Assembly (NCBI RefSeq): GCF_000834655.1
Contig: NZ_JXQQ01000044.1
Location: 1 to 64,000, forward strand
Direction: 5' to 3'
Length of the DNA: 64,000 nt
Source of the DNA: Variovorax paradoxus
GTDB lineage: Bacteria > Pseudomonadota > Gammaproteobacteria > Burkholderiales > Burkholderiaceae_C
Made by a program: the position numbers and the translations under genes
Notes under the pieces: model-generated
What the model saw: only the letters and a program-made list of their open reading frames with translations
What the model was told of the DNA's origin: nothing
The model's database searches: none
Part shown: piece after piece, positions 51,473-58,990 of the stretch
Numbering within the stretch: position 1 is the first letter of the stretch
How the letters are laid out: the number at the start of each line of letters is the position of its first letter

Positions 51473-52577
51473 GAAGAGTTTTCCGGATCACGTCGACAAC
51501 ACGCGCTTGTTCCTCGTCCGTCATGTCGTGGTAGCTGGGCAGATTGATCGCGCGCGCAGCGATGTCAGAGGCATTGGCTGCCCCCTGGTTCGACCCAAAC
51601 ATCGGCAAGCTGCTCAATGGATGGAAAAAAACCCGCGCATCAATGCCGTCGCCCGCAAAAGCCTGTTGCAGCCGCTCGCGAGTGACGCCGGTTCTCGAAG
51701 CAAAAACTGCTGTGGGCATCCAAGCGCCATTGACGGTGCCTTCGGGCTCCGGATTGAGATCTATCACGTCGGCCCAGGGGGCAAGCAACGATCGATAGTG
51801 GTCAAGAATGGCATGCTTTCGCTCGCACAGGGCATCGATGCGCTCGATCTGGCCGCATCCAATGGCAGCCTGGACGTTCGACATCTTGTATTTGAAGCCC
51901 ACGACGTCGGGCCAGAACTGCTGCTTCTGGTTGCGTGCACGACCGTGATTCGAAAGCGTCAGGACAGCCTCGTAGAGCACATCGTCGTTTGTCACGAACA
52001 TGCCGCCCTCGCCGGTCGTCAGGGTCTTCGTGCCGTGAAAGGAGAAAGCGCCGAAGGTGCCCATCGAGCCCGCGCGGCGACCGTGCCAGATCGAGCCGAT
52101 AGCCTCGGCGGCATCCTCGATCACGGGAATACCGTGCAAAGCTCCCAGGGCCAGCAACCTGTCCAACTCGCACAGGTTGCCGTAGAGATGCACCGCGATG
52201 ATGGCTTTGGTGCGTGGCGTGATTGCGGCTTCAACAAGCGCTGGGTCGAGACACCAACTGTCCGGAAGAATATCGACGAAGACTGGCGTCGCACCCAGGT
52301 GAACGACCGACGAAACGGAAGCGATCCAATTGGAATCGGCGAGGATGACCTCATCGCCGGGCCCGATACCCAGCGCTGCCAGCCCCATATGCAGCGCACC
52401 GGTGCACCCGGAGGTTGCGATGGCGTGCTTGACACCGAGGTGTTCCCGAAACATCGCCTCGAAGCGATGGATGTAGTCGTAGCAGTGTTCGCCCCAGCCA
52501 TTGCGCGCAGCATCCGTGGCGTAGCCGACTTCGAGTTCGGTGATGGACGGCTTGGTGTAGTGAATACGCGATCTCAT
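51465..52577 (-). CDS. per: DegT/DnrJ/EryC1-family aminotransferase, GDP-perosamine synthase-like
   Basis: A 370-residue PLP enzyme. Its pattern follows GDP-perosamine synthase (RfbE/Per): SGCTGALHMGLAALGIGPGD, VHLYGNLCELD, EDAAEAIGS, the PLP lysine in FHGTKTLTTGEGG and VGFKYKMSN. The lysine rules out the C3-dehydrase type (ColD/DdhC). It would aminate GDP-4-keto-6-deoxymannose made by Gmd; action on the CDP-4-keto sugar of the adjacent branch cannot be excluded. Overlaps the C-methyltransferase gene by ATGA. Confidence 0.87.
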   Translation of the reverse strand: MRSRIHYTKPSITELEVGYATDAARNGWGEHCYDYIHRFEAMFREHLGVKHAIATSGCTGALHMGLAALGIGPGDEVILADSNWIASVSSVVHLGATPVFVDILPDSWCLDPALVEAAITPRTKAIIAVHLYGNLCELDRLLALGALHGIPVIEDAAEAIGSIWHGRRAGSMGTFGAFSFHGTKTLTTGEGGMFVTNDDVLYEAVLTLSNHGRARNQKQQFWPDVVGFKYKMSNVQAAIGCGQIERIDALCERKHAILDHYRSLLAPWADVIDLNPEPEGTVNGAWMPTAVFASRTGVTRERLQQAFAGDGIDARVFFHPLSSLPMFGSNQGAANASDIAARAINLPSYHDMTDEEQARVVDVIRKTLHG

Positions 52578-53800
52578 ATCAACTCCAGCTTGGGCACGGC
52601 GATCACGAACTTGCCGTCCCATTTTCGGATGTAGGCCAGCTGTTCCATGACCTCGCTCTTGAGGTTCCACGGCAGGATCAACACGTAGTCCGGCCGCTCG
52701 CGTTTCAGGTGCGCCTCGTCGACGATCGGAATGCGGCTGCCTGGCATGAAGAGACCCTGCTTGGCCGGGTTCCGGTCCACCACCCATGGCAGCAGGCCGG
52801 CGCGCACACCGGCGTAGTTGAGCAGCGTGTTGCCCTTGGCCGCGGCGCCGTAGGCGCCCGTGCGCTTGCCGGCGCGCCGCGCCTCGATCAGGAACGACAT
52901 CAGCCCGTCGCGCACGTCGTCGGCGCGCTGCTGGAAGCCCGCGTAGTAAGCGGAGGTCGCAACGCCCGCCGCGCGCTCGGCCTCCAGCACGCGCGAGACG
53001 GCGGCCTCGACCGCCCGATTGCCCGTGTCACACCGCTGCGCGAACACGCGCAGGCTGCCGCCGTGGGTTTCGAGCTGTTCGACATCGAACACGCCGAGCC
53101 CGTTCGCCTCGAACATCCGGCACACCGACGTGAGCGAGAGGTACGAGAAATGCTCGTGGTAGATCGTGTCGAACTGGCACTCCGACACCAGCCGAAGCAG
53201 GTGCGGAAACTCGAAGGTGGCCACGCCCTCCGGCTTGAGCACCGTGGCAAAGCCCGCCAGGAAGTCGTTGATGTTCGGCACGTGGGCGAGCACGTTGTTC
53301 GCCGCGGTCAGATCGGCGCCCTTGCCTGCGGCGACGAGTCGTTCGGCTAATGCCACGCCGAAGAATTCCTCGACGATCTCGATGCCCTTCTCGCGCGCCG
53401 CCTTCGCGGTGCTGGCCGTCGGCTCGATGCCAAGGCACGGGATGCCGGCGTCTCGAACGTACTGCAGCAGGTAGCCGTCGTTGGCCGCGACCTCGATCAC
53501 ATGGGCGCTTCGGTCCAGTGCGAAGCGCTGGACCATGTCGCGGACATAGCGCTGCGAATGCGCAAGCCAACTGGAAGAAAAGGAGCTGAAGTAGGCGTAT
53601 TCGCTGGAAAAAAGATCGGCGTGGTGCGCGTAGTCGTCGGTCTGCACCAGCCAGCATTGCGTGCAGGTGAAGACACGCAGCGGATACCACTTTTCAGGCG
53701 CGTTCAGCTGATCGGCGTGCAGGTACGCATTGGACGGCGGCGCCGTCGCAAGATCGATGAACGGCAGACTCAGCTCGGCGTGACAGTGGCGGCATTTCAT
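52574..53800 (-). CDS. Sugar C-methyltransferase (TylCIII/NovU-like)
   Basis: A 408-residue SAM-dependent enzyme. An N-terminal zinc module has C-x2-C pairs (MKCRHCHAEL; FTCTQCWLVQ). The SAM fold follows with VIEVAANDGYLLQYV and YHEHFSYLSL, and the C-terminal methyltransferase-associated domain with GAYGAAAKGNTLLNY. Relatives methylate C3 of 4-keto-6-deoxy nucleotide sugars. It sits between the aminotransferase and the epimerase of the CDP branch with 4-base overlaps, so a CDP-linked branched 6-deoxyhexose is the likely product. Confidence 0.9.
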   Translation of the reverse strand: MKCRHCHAELSLPFIDLATAPPSNAYLHADQLNAPEKWYPLRVFTCTQCWLVQTDDYAHHADLFSSEYAYFSSFSSSWLAHSQRYVRDMVQRFALDRSAHVIEVAANDGYLLQYVRDAGIPCLGIEPTASTAKAAREKGIEIVEEFFGVALAERLVAAGKGADLTAANNVLAHVPNINDFLAGFATVLKPEGVATFEFPHLLRLVSECQFDTIYHEHFSYLSLTSVCRMFEANGLGVFDVEQLETHGGSLRVFAQRCDTGNRAVEAAVSRVLEAERAAGVATSAYYAGFQQRADDVRDGLMSFLIEARRAGKRTGAYGAAAKGNTLLNYAGVRAGLLPWVVDRNPAKQGLFMPGSRIPIVDEAHLKRERPDYVLILPWNLKSEVMEQLAYIRKWDGKFVIAVPKLELI

Positions 53801-54357
53801 CCAGGAAGACCCGTGAACTCGGCGGTAATGAAAGGATGGCTCGCGTCGCGGTCCGACACGTCGGCGAACGCGAGCGGCCAGGCGATGGCAAGTGCGGGGT
53901 CGCGGGCGTTCAATGCGCCCTCGGCCGCCGCGGCATACGGCGCCGAATGAAGATACAGCAACTCGGCATCGTCGCCGAGGGTCTGGAACCCGTGGGCAAA
54001 GCCCTTGGGAATGAGCAGGCTCGTGGCGTTCCCGGCGCTCAGTATCTCGCCGTGCCACTGCAGGAAGGTCGGCGAGCCCCGGCGCAGGTCGACCGCGACG
54101 TCGAAGATCTCGCCATGCAGGCAGCTCACCAGCTTGTCCTCCGCATGCGGAGGATGCTGGAAATGCAGCCCGCGCACCGACCCGCGTCGGCGGGTCAGCG
54201 TGTGGTTGATCTGGGCAACGGGCGCGCTGAACCCTGCAGCCGCCAATTCCTCCGCACAGAAGAAGCGGCTGAAGAAACCGCGCGAGTCTTCGAGCTTCCG
54301 GCGCTGGATCCGCATCACGCCCGCGAGCGGCGTTGCGTGTACGTCAAACCTGGTCAT
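53797..54357 (-). CDS. rfbC: dTDP-4-dehydrorhamnose 3,5-epimerase-family protein
   Basis: A 186-residue cupin epimerase. SRGFFSRFF, SVRGLHFQHPPHAEDKLVSC (catalytic histidine and lysine) and the C-terminal DPALAIAWPL are the family signatures. Since no RmlA, B or D is present and its neighbours act on CDP-glucose, it probably epimerises the CDP-4-keto sugar at C3 and/or C5. Overlaps the dehydratase gene by 14 bases. Confidence 0.9.
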   Translation of the reverse strand: MTRFDVHATPLAGVMRIQRRKLEDSRGFFSRFFCAEELAAAGFSAPVAQINHTLTRRRGSVRGLHFQHPPHAEDKLVSCLHGEIFDVAVDLRRGSPTFLQWHGEILSAGNATSLLIPKGFAHGFQTLGDDAELLYLHSAPYAAAAEGALNARDPALAIAWPLAFADVSDRDASHPFITAEFTGLPG

Positions 54358-55414
54358 GTCCGTCGCCGCCCTGGTAGGCCAGGATCTGCGACTGGCAGAC
54401 CTTCTGCACGTCGTCGCCCTCGCGCCAGGCCCGATGCCATTCGACCGTCCTGTCGAGCGCCGCATCGAGCGTCCAGCGAGGCCTCCAGCCCAGTCCTGCG
54501 CGCGCCTTGCTGCTGTCGAGCTTGAGGTAATTGGCCTCGTGCACGGTGCCGGGGGCAGTTTCGCGCCATTGCGCGCCGGGCACGCGGCGCGCGAGCCGGT
54601 CCAGCAGGTCGCGCACCGGCACCGCATCGTCGTCGCCAGGGCCGAAGTTCCAGGCCTGCGCGAACCTCGGGTCACCGCCGGCAAGGCGCTCCGCCAGCAG
54701 CAGGTAGCCGCCCAGCGGTTCGAGCACGTGCTGCCAGGGCCGCGTGGCGCCGGCATGGCGAACTTCGAGCGGCACGGACTTGTCGGTGGCGCGGAAAAAG
54801 TCAGGGACCAGGCGGTCGTCGGCCCAGTCGCCGCCGCCGATCACATTCCCGGCGCGCGCCGTGGCCACCGCCACGCCGCCTTGCGCGAGAAACGACGCAC
54901 GGTAGGCCGAGGTCACGAGTTCGGCGCAGGCCTTGCTGCTGGCATAGGGGTCCAGTCCGCCGAGGGGTTCGTCTTCGCGGTAGCCCCAATGCCATTCGCG
55001 GTTTTCGTAGACCTTGTCCGTCGTGACGCTGACCACGGCCCGGACGCCAGCGCAGGCACGCACAGCTTCGAGCAGATGCACCGTGCCCATGACGTTGGTG
55101 GCATAGCTCTCCACCGGGTCGCGGTACGAAGGCCGCACCAGCGACTGCGCGGCCAGGTGAAAGACGACCTCCGGCGCGGCTTGCTGAACGGCCCGCCGCA
55201 GCGCGGCGAGATCGCGTATGTCGCCCAGCGTGTGGCCCGCCAGGAGTTCGGCAACGCGGGCCTGCGTGAACAGGTTGGTTTCCGTCGGCGGTGCGAGCGA
55301 ATAGCCGTGGACCTCGGCGCCTGCCGCCTGGAGCCAGAGCGCCAGCCAACTGCCCTTGAAGCCCGTGTGCCCCGTGAGCAGGACCCGCTTGCCGCGCCAG
55401 AACGCCGTGTTCAC
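54344..55414 (-). CDS. rfbG: CDP-glucose 4,6-dehydratase
   Basis: A 356-residue extended SDR starting at GTG (55414), which overlaps the rfbF stop as GTGA. LLTGHTGFKGSWLALWL is the cofactor site, TTDKVYENREWHWGYRE and YASSK give the active site and NVIGGGDWADDRLVPD is diagnostic of the CDP-glucose enzyme. Product: CDP-4-keto-6-deoxyglucose. Confidence 0.94.
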   Translation of the reverse strand: MNTAFWRGKRVLLTGHTGFKGSWLALWLQAAGAEVHGYSLAPPTETNLFTQARVAELLAGHTLGDIRDLAALRRAVQQAAPEVVFHLAAQSLVRPSYRDPVESYATNVMGTVHLLEAVRACAGVRAVVSVTTDKVYENREWHWGYREDEPLGGLDPYASSKACAELVTSAYRASFLAQGGVAVATARAGNVIGGGDWADDRLVPDFFRATDKSVPLEVRHAGATRPWQHVLEPLGGYLLLAERLAGGDPRFAQAWNFGPGDDDAVPVRDLLDRLARRVPGAQWRETAPGTVHEANYLKLDSSKARAGLGWRPRWTLDAALDRTVEWHRAWREGDDVQKVCQSQILAYQGGDGHDQV

Positions 55415-56184
55415 GCCCAGACCTTCCAGGGTGCGGCCTGGGTTGCCCACAGTTGCTCCAGATGCATCTTGTCGCGCAGCGTGTCCATCGGCTGCCAGAA
55501 ACCGGCGTGCTCGAAGGCGCGCAACTGGTCGTCCTTTGCGATCTGCGCAAGCGGCCGGCCTTCCCAGCTGGACGAATCGCCGTCGATGTAATCCAGGCAC
55601 TTCGGGGACAGCACGAAGAAGCCGCCGTTGATCCAGCCGCCATCGCCGCGCGGCTTCTCGACGAAGCCCCGCACCGCATCGCCATCGAGCTCCAGCGCGC
55701 CGTAGCGCCCGGCCGGCTGCACGGCAGTGACCGTCGCCAGGCGGCCGTGGCTGCTGTGGAACGCGATCAGCTTGCCGATGTCGATGTCCGCGACACCGTC
55801 TCCGTAGGTGAAGCAGAAGGCTTCTTCGTCGCGCACGAATTCGGCGACGCGCTTGAGCCGCCCGCCGGTCATGGTGTCTTCGCCAGTGTCGACCAGCGTC
55901 ACCTGCCAAGGTTCAGCCTTGCGCTGATGCACGTGCATCTCGTTGCTGCGCATGTCGAAGGTGACGTCGGACATGTGAAGGAAGTAGTTGGCGAAGTACT
56001 CCTTGATCATGTAGCCCTTGTAGCCGCAGCAGATGACGAAGTCGTTGATGCCGTAGGCCGAGTAGAGCTTCATGATGTGCCACAGCACGGGCTTGGCACC
56101 GATCTCCACCATGGGCTTGGGCTTGAGGTGCGTCTCTTCCGAGATACGGGTGCCCAGGCCGCCTGCGAGGATGACGGCCTTCAT
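55411..56184 (-). CDS. rfbF: Glucose-1-phosphate cytidylyltransferase
   Basis: A 257-residue nucleotidyltransferase. MKAVILAGGLGTRISEETH starts the enzyme, KPMVEIGAKPVLWHIMK is the sugar/nucleotide site and CFTYGDGVADIDI carries the metal aspartates. It makes CDP-glucose, the first step of the CDP branch. It starts after a 116-base gap below the GT at 56301, the likely promoter of the rfbFG-rfbC-methyltransferase-per unit. Confidence 0.95.
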   Translation of the reverse strand: MKAVILAGGLGTRISEETHLKPKPMVEIGAKPVLWHIMKLYSAYGINDFVICCGYKGYMIKEYFANYFLHMSDVTFDMRSNEMHVHQRKAEPWQVTLVDTGEDTMTGGRLKRVAEFVRDEEAFCFTYGDGVADIDIGKLIAFHSSHGRLATVTAVQPAGRYGALELDGDAVRGFVEKPRGDGGWINGGFFVLSPKCLDYIDGDSSSWEGRPLAQIAKDDQLRAFEHAGFWQPMDTLRDKMHLEQLWATQAAPWKVWA

Positions 56185-56300
56185 CGGGGGGACACCTTTG
56201 CAGGATGGCGCGAGCCGCCAACGGTTCTCGTCATGTTCACGGATTTCATGGGGCGACATTGTGCGCTGGACGCGCACTGCCGATCGAGGTTTTTCCCGCG

Positions 56301-57653
56301 CTAGAGCCGCATCAGGCGGAGCTTTCGCAGGATTCTGAAGAGCAGCGTGCCCTGCAACGCCGTCGCCCTGGCATCGAGCGCGTCGAATTTCGAGTGCCAT
56401 GCATCGGCCTCGGCCCGCGCGGCAACGGTCTGCGCCTTCTGGTCGGCGAGATCGGCTTCCAGCGCGGCGCACTTCTGTTGCATCTGCGCAGTCAGCGTCT
56501 TTTGCTCGGACAAGGCCTGCTCCTGCGTCGAGCAGGTGGCCTCCAATTGCACCGCGGTGCTTTTCGCGGAGGCGATCACCGCACTGGCTGCCTTAAAGCT
56601 CCACAGCACCGATGCGAGGAATCCCTGCGGGCGGCTCGGCGTTGCGCTTTCCGCCACCACTTCTTCAGGCAGCAACAGGACCGAGGTGTCGTCGGCGCCA
56701 TCCGGCCCCGCCGCGCGGGGCTTCGCGGCCAGTGTGTCGATCAGCGAAAATGCCAACGGCCAATCGCCCAGCCGGAAACCGGCCGCCGAGGCGGACGACA
56801 CCAGCTGCCGGGAATCGAGTTCTTCCTTGGCGGCGATGTTCCAGGTGCTTCGATAGCGCTGCTGCATCTTCGCGCGCAGCGGCAGGTATTCCTCCACCGA
56901 GAAGAGGCCGCGGTCCAGCACCGCGCGGTCCAGCCGCTTGAACAGTGCGCCCCATGACTTGATGTGCGACAGGTCGTAGCCCATGCTCGCCTGGTCCTCG
57001 TGCTGCGTGTACACGGCGCCCAGCCGGTTCACGATGTAGACCGGATACGTGCAGAAGATCTGGGTCTGGAAATCGACGTCGCTGGGCAGCCCCACGTGCA
57101 GGTAGGGCGCGCCCACCTCGGCGAGCACCTTCGAGCGCCAGAGCACCGAGCTCCAGCTGTAGTGCCCATAGGTGAGCCAGTCGCGCATGTGGTCGTGCGG
57201 GTTCACCAGGCCGAGCCGGATCTTGTCGGGATGCTCCGGGTAGGTCATCCCGACGGCGCCGCTGTCGGTGCGCGTTTGCGTCAGGAACACGGCGGCGCAC
57301 GCGCTCTCGTGCGCCTCAAGAATCCCGTAGGCGTCGTGCAGGAAATCGGGCAGCAGGTAGTCGTCGTCGGCCAGCGGCACGAAATATTCCGCCTCGACGC
57401 TGTCCAGCGCCTTCGCGTAGTTCGAGTGGCCACCGATGTTGGCGGCGTTGCGCGTGTAGACCACCCGCGCGTCGCGTGCCGAGAGCTCGCGCGCGTAGCC
57501 CTCGGTGTCGTCCGTGGAGGCGTTGTCGAAGATGTGCAGGACGATCGGGACCCGCGTCTCCTGCAGCACGCTTTGCACGGCGCGCTCCAGCCGTTCGCGG
57601 CGATTGAACGTGGGAATGACAACGGCGATCGCGTGCTGAGTGTCAGGAAACAT
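56301..57653 (-). CDS. Glycosyltransferase family 2 with C-terminal coiled coil
   Basis: A 450-residue protein. The GT-A domain (about residues 8-250) has AVVIPTFNRRERLERAVQ, FDNASTDDTEG and LADDDYLLPDF. The last 100 residues are a long alanine/glutamine-rich coil (about 355-430), ending in LLFRILRKLRLMRL, a basic amphipathic tail. The coil could mediate assembly with other transferases. Upstream is a 170-base gap. Confidence 0.87.
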   Translation of the reverse strand: MFPDTQHAIAVVIPTFNRRERLERAVQSVLQETRVPIVLHIFDNASTDDTEGYARELSARDARVVYTRNAANIGGHSNYAKALDSVEAEYFVPLADDDYLLPDFLHDAYGILEAHESACAAVFLTQTRTDSGAVGMTYPEHPDKIRLGLVNPHDHMRDWLTYGHYSWSSVLWRSKVLAEVGAPYLHVGLPSDVDFQTQIFCTYPVYIVNRLGAVYTQHEDQASMGYDLSHIKSWGALFKRLDRAVLDRGLFSVEEYLPLRAKMQQRYRSTWNIAAKEELDSRQLVSSASAAGFRLGDWPLAFSLIDTLAAKPRAAGPDGADDTSVLLLPEEVVAESATPSRPQGFLASVLWSFKAASAVIASAKSTAVQLEATCSTQEQALSEQKTLTAQMQQKCAALEADLADQKAQTVAARAEADAWHSKFDALDARATALQGTLLFRILRKLRLMRL

Positions 57654-57823
57654 CTCGTTGACAGTTGTTTTTTGTTACGCGCAGTTTATCCGTGAACCTT
57701 GGTTTTCAGTACTTCATCACGAATGGTGCTCGCACTTGGAGCGGGCGCGCGCAAGCAAGTTGCACATACGTGGTATGCGCAACTGCTTTTCGGAGGGGCC
57801 GGCGGCCCGGGGAATCGTGGCGC

Positions 57824-58990
57824 TCAGTGCTCTTGTGCGAGCGTCGAGGCAATTCGCTGCAACTGCTCGCGGTAGCGCAGGCCTTGCCTGCGGTACGAGA
57901 AATGCGTGCGCATGTGGATGCCGGCGCGCTTGCCAAGTTGCCGGCCGAACTCGGGGTTCTCGAAGAGCGACAGCACCTTCTGGGCGGCATCTTCCAGGTC
58001 GGCGTCGGCCCACACCTGGTCCTGCCAGTGCGGGTAGTCTCCCTCGACCAACGGGACGAGGTCGTAGCGCACACCCAGCGAGTTGTCCGGCGTCATGTAG
58101 TCCATGTTGCCGGACCAGGCCGTCACGACGACCGGCTTGTCGAAGAACATGGCTTCCGCCGGCCCGAGGCCGAAGCCTTCGGCCCGGTGCAGCGAGAGGA
58201 AGGAATCGCAGACCCGCACGAGGCTCTTGACCTCTTCTTCGGTCACGGTCTTGTCGATCAGCGTGACCCGGTCGCGGATCGGCTCGATCTCGGCCTTCAG
58301 CCGCTCCAGCGACTTCGCATCGCGTGCCGAATTGTTGACCTTGAGCACCAGTTGCAGCTTGGCCAGCGGTCTCTTAGCGAGCACGCGCTTGAAGACGTCG
58401 ATCGCGGCCCACGGGTTCTTGCGGCTGGCGAACGACAGCGCATCGAAGAAAAACAGCAGCGTGTAGCGCGACTCGGGAATGCCGAAGTACTTGCGGTCGA
58501 AGAGCTCGTGGACCCGCGGCTCGACGGCGATGGGCAGGTGGACGATGGGCTTGCCAACCGCAGCCCGCAAGGCCGCATCCACGTGCAGCGACGGGGACCA
58601 CACCTCGTCGAATTTCTCGAGCTGGCGCGCCCACTCCTGGGGATATCTCGGCAGCTCCCACATCGGATAGATGATGTTGTAGCCGCCGGCGAATGCGCCC
58701 GGCTGCTTCTGCTCGATCTTGCCGACCACGGGCTCGATCTCGTCCCCGTTGATGCAGAAGATGCGCACCGGCGCTGTGAACTGCTCGGTCAGCAGCGGCC
58801 CGAACTCGCGCGCTTCGCGCGGCATGGGCTGGGTGTACTTGTAGACATCGTGCACCGAGAGATTGCCGTAGGCGGCAGCGAGGGAGCGCACCACGCCCCT
58901 GCAGTGAGCGCCCATGCCGATCGCCGTGTACGGATGGCCGACGATCAGGCAGTCCGGATTCCTGGAGTGGTCAGTTGCCGCCATGCTCAT
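57824..58990 (-). CDS. Glycosyltransferase family 4
   Basis: A 388-residue GT-B retaining enzyme. The donor-side loop HRAEGFGLGPAEAMFFDKPV holds the E-x7-E motif; KNPWAAIDVFKRVL and LVLKVNNS are family features also seen in the GT4 part of the giant protein. The ATG at 58990 overlaps the upstream gene's stop (ATGA) and has GAGA 5 bases upstream; an ATG at 58984 is an alternative. Confidence 0.9.
   Translation of the reverse strand: MSMAATDHSRNPDCLIVGHPYTAIGMGAHCRGVVRSLAAAYGNLSVHDVYKYTQPMPREAREFGPLLTEQFTAPVRIFCINGDEIEPVVGKIEQKQPGAFAGGYNIIYPMWELPRYPQEWARQLEKFDEVWSPSLHVDAALRAAVGKPIVHLPIAVEPRVHELFDRKYFGIPESRYTLLFFFDALSFASRKNPWAAIDVFKRVLAKRPLAKLQLVLKVNNSARDAKSLERLKAEIEPIRDRVTLIDKTVTEEEVKSLVRVCDSFLSLHRAEGFGLGPAEAMFFDKPVVVTAWSGNMDYMTPDNSLGVRYDLVPLVEGDYPHWQDQVWADADLEDAAQKVLSLFENPEFGRQLGKRAGIHMRTHFSYRRQGLRYREQLQRIASTLAQEH

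Noticed and set aside
51465..52577. A ColD/DdhC-type C3-dehydrase that would lead to a 3,6-dideoxyhexose
   Set aside because: The PLP lysine is present in FHGTKTLTTGEGG; the dehydrases have histidine there. An aminotransferase fits better.
54357..56184. A dTDP-rhamnose (rml) operon, prompted by the RfbC homologue
   Set aside because: RmlA, RmlB and RmlD are missing; the neighbours clearly encode the CDP-glucose enzymes.
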